The position numbers and the translations under genes were made by a program. From JBBDIX01 sp050486225 (GTDB taxonomy: Bacteria; Actinomycetota; Nitriliruptoria; Nitriliruptorales; Nitriliruptoraceae), in assembly GCA_050486225.1 (NCBI GenBank), contig JBJHCV010000009.1:1-64000 (forward strand): a DNA stretch of 64,000 nucleotides, given 5' to 3'. Positions 50,077 through 58,177 of the stretch are shown piece after piece. Each line of letters begins with the position of its first letter. The first letter of the stretch is position 1. Below the pieces are notes generated by a model that saw only the letters and a program-made list of their open reading frames with translations, searched no databases and was not told the origin of the DNA.

Positions 50077-51741
50077 GTGACCGACCGCGACGACGGATCC
50101 GCTCCCGGCCTGCGCCGCGGGTCGTCGGCGGTTGCCGCGGGGATCCTGCTGTCCCGGGTGAGCGGGCTGCTCCGTGAGGTCGTGATGGCGCGGCTGCTGG
50201 GAACGGGAGTGGGCGCCGAGGCCGTCCGTGCCGCGCTGCGGGTCCCCAACCTGCTGCAGAACCTGCTCGGTGAGGGTGTCCTGTCCGCCTCGTTCGTGCC
50301 GGTCTACTCCCAGATGATCGCCGACGGCCGGCGCCGGGAGGCGGGCCGGCTGGCGGGCGCCGTGGCAGGGCTGCTGCTGCTCGTGGTCACCTTCGTGGTC
50401 ACGCTGACCGTCGTGTTCGCAGAACCGATCACGCGGGTGCTCGCGTGGGGTTTCGTCCCCGGCACGACCCGGTTCGAACTGACGGTGCAACTGGTCAGGA
50501 TCGTCACACCCGGCGTGGGCATGCTCGTGCTGTCTGCGTGGTGCCTGGCCATCCTCAACGCGCACCGACGGTTCTTCCTCGCCTACGTGGCCCCGGTGCT
50601 GTGGAACGCCGCGATCGTGGTGGCGCTCGTCACGACCTCCATGGTGACGCTTGCCGATGCCTCACTCGCGGTGGCGCTTGCCTGGGGTGCGGTGATCGGT
50701 TCGACCCTGCAGTTCCTGGTCCAGCTGCCCGCGGTGCTCCGCCTCAACGGAGGCGTGGGACTCACCCTCGGCCGGGGTGTCGACGGCATGAGGGTCGTGG
50801 TCCGACGCTTCGGCCAGGTGCTCGCCGGACGGGGCAGCGTCCAGTTCGCCGGCTACATCGACCTGTTCGCCGCGTCACTGCTGTCCTTCGGCGCCGTCGC
50901 GGCGCTGGGCTACGCCCAGGTCCTGTACCTGCTCCCGATCAGCCTGTTCGGCATGAGCGTCGCCGCGTCGGAGCTGCCGACGCTGTCCACCATGGACCAC
51001 ACGGACAGAACGCAGGTCGTGGGACGCCTGCACGCAGGGCTCGCTCGCGTGGCCTTCCACGTGTTCCCGACCACCGTGCTGTTCGTCGTGGCCGGAGACC
51101 TCGTCGTGGCAGCGCTGTTCGGTGGGGGCCGGTTCACCAGTGAGGCCACGGTCCAGGTCGGCCTCGTGCTGTGCGCATACGCGCTCGGCCTGCCTGCGAG
51201 CACGTCGTCACGGCTGCTCCAGTCGGTGCTGTACGGAACCGGCGATGCACGTTCGCCCGCGGTCTACTCGGCGGTTCGCGTGACCGTGGCGGCAGCCATC
51301 GGGGTGACACTCATGATCCCGCTGGACCAGGTCGGCGTGTCACTCGCGGGCGTCCACCTCGCGGGCCCCCTCGACTGGTCGCTCGCCAGTGCGGCGGACC
51401 GCATCGGTCCCGACAACCTGCTGAGGCTCGGAGCCGTGGGCCTCGCCCTCGGCGCCACGGTCGGGGCGTGGGTCGAGTTCGGACTGCTGGCGCGTCGCAC
51501 CAGACACGTGTTCGGCCCCTTCCGACGGTTCGGCCCCCGCGTGGGAGTCCTGTTGGTCGCCGGGCTCTCGACCGCCGGCATCGCGCTCGGGGTGCGGGTC
51601 GCCGCCGTGAACGTCGAGGTCTCACGCCGTGTCTCGGGCATCGCCGTGGCGCTGGCCGTGGGCCTCGCACACGTCGTGGTCACTCGACGGGCCGGGCTCG
51701 ACGAGGCGAGAGCGCTGCGACTACCGCGGCGGGGCGCCTGA
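50077..51741 (+). CDS. murJ: Lipid II flippase MurJ
   Basis: A 554-aa membrane protein of the MVF/MurJ family with about 14 helices. It moves lipid-linked peptidoglycan precursors across the membrane. Diagnostic blocks: AAGILLSRVSGLLREVVMAR, AALRVPNLLQNLLGEGVLSA, FVPVYSQM, SVAASELPTLSTMD, FPTTVLFVVAGDLVVAALF and LLQSVLYGTGDARSPAVY. Arg residues of the central cavity (R24-type) are retained. GTG 50077 follows AAGGA at proper spacing; GTG 50059 is an alternative. No cytoplasmic kinase-like domain follows, unlike the mycobacterial form. Confidence 0.93.
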   Translation: MTDRDDGSAPGLRRGSSAVAAGILLSRVSGLLREVVMARLLGTGVGAEAVRAALRVPNLLQNLLGEGVLSASFVPVYSQMIADGRRREAGRLAGAVAGLLLLVVTFVVTLTVVFAEPITRVLAWGFVPGTTRFELTVQLVRIVTPGVGMLVLSAWCLAILNAHRRFFLAYVAPVLWNAAIVVALVTTSMVTLADASLAVALAWGAVIGSTLQFLVQLPAVLRLNGGVGLTLGRGVDGMRVVVRRFGQVLAGRGSVQFAGYIDLFAASLLSFGAVAALGYAQVLYLLPISLFGMSVAASELPTLSTMDHTDRTQVVGRLHAGLARVAFHVFPTTVLFVVAGDLVVAALFGGGRFTSEATVQVGLVLCAYALGLPASTSSRLLQSVLYGTGDARSPAVYSAVRVTVAAAIGVTLMIPLDQVGVSLAGVHLAGPLDWSLASAADRIGPDNLLRLGAVGLALGATVGAWVEFGLLARRTRHVFGPFRRFGPRVGVLLVAGLSTAGIALGVRVAAVNVEVSRRVSGIAVALAVGLAHVVVTRRAGLDEARALRLPRRGA

Positions 51742-51753
51742 CGCCGCCCGGAG

Positions 51754-52737
51754 TCACGCCGGTCCGAGCGCCTCGACGACGTCGCCGACGCTGGCGCGAG
51801 CATCCTCACCCACCACGACGACTCGGGCGATGAGATGGTCGAGGCCCGCACCCGCGTGGCGTTCGTGCAGCGACGCGACCTCGCGGGGCGTTCCCGCCCA
51901 GCCGAGGGCGTCGAGGACCTCCACGCCAAGCGCGGCCGCCAGGCCTGCCCCGTCGGCGCCTGCCGCTCGGGCCTCGAGGGCCCTTGCGACTCCCTCAGCG
52001 TGGCCCTGGCGTTCGAAGTGTCGGCGGTAGGCATCGAGCCGCGCGTAGTCGGTGATCTGCGTCGCGAGCGCCGCGCGAGCGGCGTCGAGGTCGTCCGCGA
52101 TCGCGACCCGCACGTAGGCCGCGACCTCGCACGAACGACCGGCCACGCGGGCGGCCGTCCTGACCCGGTCGCCTGCCCGGGCGATCTCCGCCGGATCCGA
52201 CCAGTTCAACAGCACCCCGTCCCCCCTGCTCCCTGCCAGATCGAGCATGCGCGGACCCATGGCTGCGACGTAGCGCCGCGTCGCCCTGCGTCCCGTCCCG
52301 ATGCGCAGGCGGAACCGCTCACACCGCATCACCTCACCACGGATGTCGCAGGCCCCCGTGGCGTCGATCTCCGCGAGGATGTCGAGCAGTTCGGATGTCG
52401 CCGTGAGGGGGCGTCGGTAGGTGGAGCCGTGCTTCGACTCCACGGTGGCGGGATGGCCGACGCCCAGCCCGAGCAGGAAACGGCCATCGCTGGACTCCTG
52501 CAGTGTTGCGCTGGCCATCGCGAGCTGTGCAGGCGATCGCGTCCAGATCGGAACGACACCGACGCCCACCTCGATGGAACGGGTCGCCGCAGCCCACCAC
52601 TGGCACAGCAGCAGGGCGTCCCGCCCCGATGCCTCGTTCGTCCAGATCGAGGAGAATCCTGCCTCCTCGGCGGCCCGAGCGATGTCCGCCTGGACCTCCA
52701 TGCCGAGGTCCTCACTCACGCCGATCCCCAGCCTCAT
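51754..52737 (-). CDS. LLM-class flavin/F420-dependent oxidoreductase
   Basis: A 327-aa TIM-barrel enzyme of the luciferase-like monooxygenase superfamily. Seen: RLGIGVSEDLGMEVQADIAR, AEEAGFSSIWTNEASGRDAL, VGVGVVPIWTRSPAQLAMAS, RFLLGLGVGHPATVESKHG, RRYVAAMGPRMLDLAGSRGD and GVLLNWSDP. The pattern matches actinobacterial members that mostly use F420, but FMN cannot be excluded. Last gene of a tight run on the minus strand; its start overlaps the DUF2017 stop by 4 nt. Confidence 0.82.
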   Translation of the reverse strand: MRLGIGVSEDLGMEVQADIARAAEEAGFSSIWTNEASGRDALLLCQWWAAATRSIEVGVGVVPIWTRSPAQLAMASATLQESSDGRFLLGLGVGHPATVESKHGSTYRRPLTATSELLDILAEIDATGACDIRGEVMRCERFRLRIGTGRRATRRYVAAMGPRMLDLAGSRGDGVLLNWSDPAEIARAGDRVRTAARVAGRSCEVAAYVRVAIADDLDAARAALATQITDYARLDAYRRHFERQGHAEGVARALEARAAGADGAGLAAALGVEVLDALGWAGTPREVASLHERHAGAGLDHLIARVVVVGEDARASVGDVVEALGPA

Positions 52738-53285
52738 CGGCCCTCGTCCTCCGGCCCACCCTGCAGGTCGTGGTGCTCCCGGTGGACACCGGCCTCCGGG
52801 TCGATCACGTCGAGCAACTGCTCCTGGAACCACCCGAGATGGTCCATGACGCGGACCCGGTACGCCGTCTGCTCGTCGTGGACCAGCGTCGATCGATCGA
52901 GTTCCTCGATGCCGATGCGTGCGCCGATCGCGAGCCGCAGGTCGTTGAGGACGCCGAGCACGAGGTGTGGTTCGTCGGCCTCGAGGTCGGCGACGACTGC
53001 GCCGCGACGCGTACGGCGAGCCCGCCCGAGGATCCGGCCGAGCGCCGAGATCCCTTCCCGTCGCCGTTCGAGCAGGTCGTCGCGGAGCAGGCGACGCAGT
53101 TCCCGGTCGGCGCTCGTGTCCCCGTCGACTGCGGTCGGGAAGAGCCGTTCGATCACCGGATCGTCCGCATCCGCCGTGTCCAGTGTCGTGGTGAGCCCGT
53201 CGATCAGTTGGCGGAGCAGGTCCACCTCCGCCGGTTCGAGGTGCATGCGCACCCCGTCGCCGGCCGGCGAGAACGCGCCGCTCAC
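52734..53285 (-). CDS. DUF2017 protein
   Basis: A 183-aa cytoplasmic protein of the DUF2017 family, which in actinobacteria is commonly found next to clpS. Seen: MHLEPAEVDLLRQLIDGLTT, LFPTAVDGDTSADRELRRLL, EADEPHLVLGVLNDLRLAIG, ARIGIEELDRS and HLGWFQEQLLDVIDPEAG near the C-terminus. Function unknown; the linkage suggests a part in regulated proteolysis. GTG start overlaps the clpS stop as GTGA. Confidence 0.85.
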   Translation of the reverse strand: MSGAFSPAGDGVRMHLEPAEVDLLRQLIDGLTTTLDTADADDPVIERLFPTAVDGDTSADRELRRLLRDDLLERRREGISALGRILGRARRTRRGAVVADLEADEPHLVLGVLNDLRLAIGARIGIEELDRSTLVHDEQTAYRVRVMDHLGWFQEQLLDVIDPEAGVHREHHDLQGGPEDEGR

Positions 53286-53590
53286 TGGCTGCGCTGGATG
53301 GTCGCCTGCAGGCCGTACGAGTGCAGCTGCGCCACGTACATCTCGGCCCGTTCGCGGGGTTCGGTGGCCACACGCGCCCTGCCCTCGTGGTGCACCTGCA
53401 GCATCAACCTGCGCGCCCTGGGCTCCGGGAACCCGAAGATGCGCCGCAGCACGTACACCACGTACGACATGAGGTTGACTGGATCGTCCCACACGATGAC
53501 GTCCCAGGGCCGGTCGACGACGACGACCGGCCTGGTGTCGGCCGCACGCTCCCTGGTCGGGGTGGTCGTCGCCGCTCGTGTTGGCTGCAT
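53282..53590 (-). CDS. clpS: ATP-dependent Clp protease adaptor ClpS
   Basis: A 102-aa adaptor that binds N-degrons and delivers them to ClpA/ClpC. Seen: PWDVIVWDDPVNLMSYVVYV (the DDPVN core carries the binding pocket residues), LRRIFGFPEPRARRLMLQVH, HHEGRARVATEPRERAEMYV and AQLHSYGLQATIQRS. A 25-residue Thr/Arg-rich N-terminal tail precedes the core. ATG start. It belongs with aat (48245-49021) and possibly clpP (56354-56923). Confidence 0.95.
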   Translation of the reverse strand: MQPTRAATTTPTRERAADTRPVVVVDRPWDVIVWDDPVNLMSYVVYVLRRIFGFPEPRARRLMLQVHHEGRARVATEPRERAEMYVAQLHSYGLQATIQRSQ

Positions 53591-53609
53591 GGGTCGTCCG
53601 GCGTCGGTC

Positions 53610-53915
53610 TCAGCGCCGCCGACGGCGAGCCATGCGGCGCTGACGCTCGCGCTCCTCGAGTTCCTCCCACGTCGGCGGTGCCGCCATCGTGCGGCCGACG
53701 GGGCTGTCCTCCGGGGCGTTCTTCGTGATCTTCACGCTCACGGCTGCGGTCCGACCCCGCTCGGTGTCCTGCAGTTCGAACTCGACCTCGTCGCCGGACC
53801 GGAGCGATCCGCCGCTGACCTGGTCGCCGGCGACGTAGAACTCGTTGCCGTCCGATGCGATGATGAACCCGTACTTCTGCTCGGGATCGAAGACCTTGAC
53901 GTGACCAGTGGGCAT
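53610..53915 (-). CDS. Cold-shock-domain RNA/DNA-binding protein
   Basis: A 101-aa protein with an N-terminal CSD (TGHVKVFDPEQKYGFIIASD, where KYGFI is RNP-1-like, then NEFYVAGDQVSGGSLRSGDE and VEFELQD) and a basic C-terminal tail rich in Arg (EELEERERQRRMARRRRR). Likely a nucleic-acid chaperone. ATG 53915 was chosen over an in-frame GTG three codons upstream because the CSD begins there. The 143-nt gap upstream (53916-54058) contains no element I recognise. Confidence 0.87.
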   Translation of the reverse strand: MPTGHVKVFDPEQKYGFIIASDGNEFYVAGDQVSGGSLRSGDEVEFELQDTERGRTAAVSVKITKNAPEDSPVGRTMAAPPTWEELEERERQRRMARRRRR

Positions 53916-54058
53916 GACGCGCACAACCTCAGGGTGAAGAGATCCGAGACGACTGCAGGATGCAGGCCCGGGACTCGTGTGGACTCGTTGGCAACGGAGG
54001 GGGCGTCACGCCGTGGGATCACGCGGACGCCGCTGCCGCGAAGGGTAGCGACTCGTCG

Positions 54059-54346
54059 TCAGCCGCGTGCCGCCACCCACGCCCTCGCGGCGTCCTCCAC
54101 GTCGTCGAACGCCCCTCCTGCGAGGGCCTCGACCGGTGTTCGTGCCCCCAGCCGCCGTTGCGGTGTGGTGAACCACCTCGCGACGGCGTCGTCGTCCGCC
54201 CAACCCTGCAGCACTCGCAGGACGTCCAACGCCACCTCGACGCCGCCACGGCGACCGTCATGGGCGGCGCTCATCTGGTCGACGCACTCGTCACCCACGA
54301 TCGCCCGGAGTTCGAACTCGTCGTCGAGTGGGTCATCCCTGTACAT
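54059..54346 (-). CDS. DUF2384 (Xre/MbcA/ParS toxin-binding) domain protein without HTH
   Basis: A 95-aa protein whose C-terminal half matches the antitoxin toxin-binding domain: ALDVLRVLQGWADDDAVARW, FTTPQRRLGARTPVEALAGG and a final DDVEDAARAWVAARG. The normal N-terminal Xre helix-turn-helix is missing; residues 1-35 are acidic. No RES-family toxin gene flanks it. It follows the 109-aa coiled-coil gene by 47 nt. Either an orphan antitoxin or half of a non-canonical pair. Confidence 0.6.
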   Translation of the reverse strand: MYRDDPLDDEFELRAIVGDECVDQMSAAHDGRRGGVEVALDVLRVLQGWADDDAVARWFTTPQRRLGARTPVEALAGGAFDDVEDAARAWVAARG

Positions 54347-54393
54347 GTCGCACCTGTTCCGATCACGCTCGATCCCCGGTCGTCAACCCGCGC

Positions 54394-54723
54394 TCACGCA
54401 CGGCCAGACAGGTGTGCATGCGTCTGCTCGCACTCCTCCACGAAGGACGCGGCAGCGGCGATCCGGTCCGGCAGGCGCTCGAGCTCGGAGGCCAGTGCCT
54501 CCAGACGGTCGTCGAAGGCACGAGCAAGCGGGCCGTCAGTGTGCCGGATCCCTCTGCGCAGCCGATGGTCGACCGTGTCCGCGAGCGCTGCGGACTCGCG
54601 TTGGTACCGGCGGATCCGTCGCTGCTCCTCCGCCAGGAACTCGCTGCACCTGTGCAGGCCGTCGAGCTCCTCGCGGGCACGCAGCAGCGTGAAGTAGGCA
54701 GCCTCCACGGCGTCTCGTCCCAT
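54394..54723 (-). CDS. Small coiled-coil protein of unknown function
   Basis: A 109-aa protein predicted to be largely helical with charged heptad-like repeats (EAAYFTLLRAREELDGLHRC, EEQRRIRRYQRESAALADTV, LEALASELERLPDRIAAAAS). I recognise no family. ATG 54723 has CGGAG upstream. It is between the SRPBCC gene and the DUF2384 gene, all read in one direction. Confidence 0.6.
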   Translation of the reverse strand: MGRDAVEAAYFTLLRAREELDGLHRCSEFLAEEQRRIRRYQRESAALADTVDHRLRRGIRHTDGPLARAFDDRLEALASELERLPDRIAAAASFVEECEQTHAHLSGRA

Positions 54724-54736
54724 GATGGGCACTCCG

Positions 54737-55174
54737 TCAGTCAGTGAGGTCCTGGGCCCTTGCACGCAGTCCTCCCAGCGCCTTCTCGAGCAGGTCGTTC
54801 ACGGCCTTCTCGAGCATGGGCCGTGGCAGTGGCAGGTCAACACCGACCTCCATGGAGCACGTGACGGCGGTCCCTGCCGGGTCGTCGGCCAGTCGGTACG
54901 CACCGTCGAACTGGTTCAGGATCTCTCCCCGCACCAGCGACCACCGCAGTCCGTCGGAGGTGTGTTCGTACGCGAGCGTGCAGGTGACCTGTGCGAGCGG
55001 GGTCTGCACCGCGACCGTGGCGAGCACGGGCCGACCGTCCGCGTCGCGCTCGTCCACGACGGCAGACCGGATGCCACCGGCCCACTGGGGGTAGTCCTCG
55101 ATCGCGAGCACGACACGATGGACCCGCTCGCGCGGCGCCGCGATGGTGGTGGAACCGGAGACCTGCACACTCAT
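54737..55174 (-). CDS. SRPBCC-family (polyketide cyclase/Coq10-like) protein
   Basis: A 145-aa START-like protein with the lipid- or ligand-binding SRPBCC fold: GSTTIAAPRERVHRVVLAIE, DYPQWAGGIRSAVVDERD and LPLPRPMLEKAVNDLLEKAL. Binds a hydrophobic ligand; identity unknown. ATG overlaps the nuclease stop by 4 nt, so both are coupled. Confidence 0.8.
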   Translation of the reverse strand: MSVQVSGSTTIAAPRERVHRVVLAIEDYPQWAGGIRSAVVDERDADGRPVLATVAVQTPLAQVTCTLAYEHTSDGLRWSLVRGEILNQFDGAYRLADDPAGTAVTCSMEVGVDLPLPRPMLEKAVNDLLEKALGGLRARAQDLTD

Positions 55175-56238
55175 GACGACTCCTCCGATGGCGCCGAGAC
55201 GTCGCCGGCGAGTTCTCGGGTGAGACGTACGACGGCCTCGTCGAGGCTCCGGAGCTCCTCGAGGTCACGGCGCACCTGCCGACGCAGCTGCGCGCGGCGG
55301 GTGACCACGGACCCGAGCATCTGGTCGCCGTCACCGTTCTCGTCGGGCCACGCCGGGCACAGCGAACGATAGTCACACCAGTCGCACAGTCGATTCGGCG
55401 TGGGGTCGAACTGCCCGGCGCGGACGCCTGCCGCCGTGGTCGCCACGGCCTCACGCGCCGCGTCGAGGTCGATCTCGTCGAGTCCCACTCGTACGACGAC
55501 ACCGGCGACGACGAAGTCGAGGGCGACACTCGCGGGCAGGTCGCCGTACAGGTCCTCGCACGCGAGCGCGTAGATCGCCAGCTGCAGTGACCCTGCGACG
55601 CGTGCGCGAGGCTGGGCCCTGCGGTTGGTCTTGTAGTCGATCACGTGCAGCGAACCGTCCTCGTCCCGGTCGATGCGGTCGATGGCGCCGACCACCACCG
55701 CGTCGTCGAAGGCGAGTTCGAACCAGACCTCCGTGGCGACGGGCAGTCGGTAGTCCGCGACGGCACGGCGGTGGTAGCGCCGCAGGACGTCCTGGGCGTG
55801 ACGGTAGAACTGGACCTGTTCCTCCCGGTCGAGCTGCTCGAAGCCGGACGAGTCCCAGGCATCGAAGAGGAACCCGAGGAGTTCCTCCTCGGAGGGGGGC
55901 GTCGGCAGCTTGCGGTCGTAGAAGTGCTCCAGCGCGTCATGGATCGAGGAACCGAGCGACAGCGCCGGGCTCCCCACGCCGGGGATCCTGTCGATGTAGG
56001 CGTACCGGAACTTCCGGGGACAGTTGCGGTACGCGTCCATGCGACTGAACGACAGCCGCACCCGACCCGCGTCGTCGATGAGCGGCGGCCTGGCGGGCGC
56101 GAGGTCCTCGAACTCCTCGAAGCCCTCGAGCGCCGGCGTCACGGCCCCGACGGACGGGTCACTCGTGGACGGGTCGCCGGCGGACGCCAGGTCAGCGGGG
56201 CGCGGCTCCTGCAGCGGTTGACTCATCGAGGTGTCCAT
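55171..56238 (-). CDS. RecB-family PD-(D/E)XK nuclease with Fe-S cluster
   Basis: A 355-aa nuclease of the Cas4/AddB-RecB type. Seen: RLSFSRMDAYRNCPRKFRYA (first cluster Cys), SLGSSIHDALEHFYDRK, VGAIDRIDRDEDGSLHVIDY (metal-binding Asp) followed by KTNR (the Lys), AGSLQLAIYALA, and CDWCDYRSLCPAWPDE with the remaining three Cys of a 4Fe-4S cluster. A Pro/Glu-rich tail covers residues 1-60. Acts on DNA ends in repair or recombination. Stand-alone RecB-like proteins are usual in actinobacteria. The start is uncertain (ATG 56238 or 56226). It diverges from clpP. Confidence 0.87.
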   Translation of the reverse strand: MDTSMSQPLQEPRPADLASAGDPSTSDPSVGAVTPALEGFEEFEDLAPARPPLIDDAGRVRLSFSRMDAYRNCPRKFRYAYIDRIPGVGSPALSLGSSIHDALEHFYDRKLPTPPSEEELLGFLFDAWDSSGFEQLDREEQVQFYRHAQDVLRRYHRRAVADYRLPVATEVWFELAFDDAVVVGAIDRIDRDEDGSLHVIDYKTNRRAQPRARVAGSLQLAIYALACEDLYGDLPASVALDFVVAGVVVRVGLDEIDLDAAREAVATTAAGVRAGQFDPTPNRLCDWCDYRSLCPAWPDENGDGDQMLGSVVTRRAQLRRQVRRDLEELRSLDEAVVRLTRELAGDVSAPSEESS

Positions 56239-56353
56239 GGCACGAGCGTAACGACGTGCTGACACACGCAGGCTCAAGATGGACGGAGCGCGCCGGGGCA
56301 TCGCTACCATCGGCCGCCGCGACAGATCGCGAACACTGACGAGAGGTCGACCG

Positions 56354-56923
56354 TTGCCGGACGAGTTGGAGAAGTTGCTTGGTGCGACGCGGCGTGCGAC
56401 CGACCGCCTGTTCGAACAGCGCATCATCTTCCTCAAGGGGCCGATCGACGACACGGTGACGGACTCGATCGTCGCCCAGATGCTGGCGCTCGACGCCGAC
56501 GCCGACGACGACATCACCCTCTACGTGAACTCGCCGGGCGGGATCATCACCGGCATGTTCGCGATGTACGACTCGATGCGCCTGCTGACCAGCCGCGTCA
56601 ACACGCGCTGCGTCGGGCTGGCCGCTTCGGCCGGGGCCTTCCTGCTCGGGACGGGCACCGGCACGCGCTCTGCGACCGAGAACTCCCGCATCATGATCCA
56701 CCAGCCGTTGGGTGGCGCGCGCGGCACGGCGAAGGACATCGAGATCCAGGCGAAGAACATCGTCTGGATGCGCGAGCGCATCAACGAGATCCTGGCCGAT
56801 CGCACGGGCCGCACCATCGAGCAGATCCGCGAGGACACTGACCGGGACTACTGGATGACCGCCCAGGAGGCGGCTGACTACGGCCTCATCGACGAGGTCG
56901 TGGAACCTGGCCGCGGTACCTGA
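56354..56923 (+). CDS. clpP: ATP-dependent Clp protease proteolytic subunit ClpP
   Basis: A 189-aa serine peptidase that forms the double heptameric core of Clp proteases. Catalytic triad: Ser92 in GLAASAGAFLL, His116 in RIMIHQPLGG and Asp165 in DTDRDYWM. Substrate entry and fold motifs EQRIIFLKGPID, LYVNSPGGIITGMFAMYD present. Start taken at TTG 56354, since GAGAGG is 7 nt upstream and the length suits the family; ATG 56279 would give a 25-residue extension. TACCAT at 56305-56310 is a likely -10. The motif TENSRIMIHQPL is that of a canonical ClpP. Confidence 0.92.
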   Translation: MPDELEKLLGATRRATDRLFEQRIIFLKGPIDDTVTDSIVAQMLALDADADDDITLYVNSPGGIITGMFAMYDSMRLLTSRVNTRCVGLAASAGAFLLGTGTGTRSATENSRIMIHQPLGGARGTAKDIEIQAKNIVWMRERINEILADRTGRTIEQIREDTDRDYWMTAQEAADYGLIDEVVEPGRGT

Positions 56924-56932
56924 CCCGGCGGG

Positions 56933-58066
56933 TCAGGACTTCCCCGCGCCGGCCTTGGCCCCGCTCTCCGGGACGTACAGGTAGTACTCCTGGTCGGCTT
57001 CCTCCCAGTCCATCTCCAGCGCGTCCTTGGCGACCGCGGCCTTGCAGAACTGCAGGAATCCCGAGTAGCCCAGGTCCTTCTCGGAGAAGTCGGGCTCCCG
57101 CTTGCGCAACTGGTCCTTGAGGCCGGAGAGCGGCGGGTCCCCACCGAGTTCGACCATCAGTTCGGCCACGGTCCTGCGCAGCAGTTCGAACGCAGCGGTC
57201 TCGTCGCGGGGAGCCGACGGGAAGTCGACCTCTGGGTCTCCGGGCGCGGGACCGTCGGTGAGGGTGATGACCTTCTGTTCCTCGAGGTGCCGCAGCATCT
57301 CACGGAAGCCTCGGAACCCGTAGTCCTGCTCGGAGAACGTCGAGTCCTTGCGCAACAGCGCCCGCTTGAGGTTCGACGCCTGCACCGGGCCGGACGACGA
57401 CGACTGGATGCCCGAGATCGTCCGAGTGATGAGGCGCTCGAGCTTGCGCAGGTCCTGACGACCTGACGATCCAGACGCCTGGGGCGACGCCGCAGCGGTG
57501 TCGCCCTTGGCCTTGGGCGACGCCGAGGACGCGCCCGACTTCTTGGAACGCCCGCGGGTCGACTCGCCCTTGCGTTCGCGCAGCGGGATGCCCTCGAGGC
57601 GGTCGTAGAAGATGAACTCGTCGCACACGGGCGGCAGCATCTGCGACGTCGAGCCCTTCATACCCACGCCGATGACCCGCTTGTTGAGTTCCCTCAGCTT
57701 GGCGACCAGTGGGGTGAAGTCCGAGTCCCCCGAAACGATCACGAACGTGGACACGAAGTCCCGAGTGAGGGCGAGTTCCATGGCGTCGACGGCCATCTGG
57801 ATGTCGGCCGCGTTCTTGCGGATCGAGTCGGATCGCTGGGGGATCTCGATCAGTTCGATGTTGGCGTCGACCATCTGCCTGCGATCGTCCCGGAACAGGT
57901 TCCAGTCCGCGTAGGCGCGGCGCGTCACCAGTCTCCCCCGCTCCGCGAGCGCGTCGAGCAGCGGGCGGGGATCGAATCGGTAACCGATGTCACGTGCGCC
58001 GATCGAGACGTTCTCGTGATCGACGAACATGGCCATGCGGTCTTCTGTGGCGTCTGATGAGGTCAT
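56933..58066 (-). CDS. NYN-domain nuclease with two OST-HTH/LOTUS domains
   Basis: A 377-aa protein. N-terminal NYN (PIN-like) domain about residues 10-165 with acidic metal ligands: Asp16 in AMFVDHENVS, Asp in NAADIQMAVDAMEL and VSGDSDFTPLVAKL. A low-complexity Ser/Lys linker (about 185-220) leads to two winged-helix LOTUS domains (about 222-290, containing SNLKRALLRKDSTFSEQDYG, and 300-370, containing LKDQLRKREPDFSEKDLGYS). This is the arrangement of bacterial LabA/MARF1-like proteins, thought to act as RNases. The substrate is unknown. ATG 58066 fits the domain start. Convergent with clpP, nine nt apart. Confidence 0.85.
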   Translation of the reverse strand: MTSSDATEDRMAMFVDHENVSIGARDIGYRFDPRPLLDALAERGRLVTRRAYADWNLFRDDRRQMVDANIELIEIPQRSDSIRKNAADIQMAVDAMELALTRDFVSTFVIVSGDSDFTPLVAKLRELNKRVIGVGMKGSTSQMLPPVCDEFIFYDRLEGIPLRERKGESTRGRSKKSGASSASPKAKGDTAAASPQASGSSGRQDLRKLERLITRTISGIQSSSSGPVQASNLKRALLRKDSTFSEQDYGFRGFREMLRHLEEQKVITLTDGPAPGDPEVDFPSAPRDETAAFELLRRTVAELMVELGGDPPLSGLKDQLRKREPDFSEKDLGYSGFLQFCKAAVAKDALEMDWEEADQEYYLYVPESGAKAGAGKS

Positions 58067-58177
58067 GCGCGCACCGTACCCGCCCCGGCTACGTTCGACG
58101 CCACGCCGCGACGGTCCCGTCCCCCGAACCTGAGGTCGCCGACCCTCGCCGCCCTCCACCGGGAGCACGTCCAGGGC

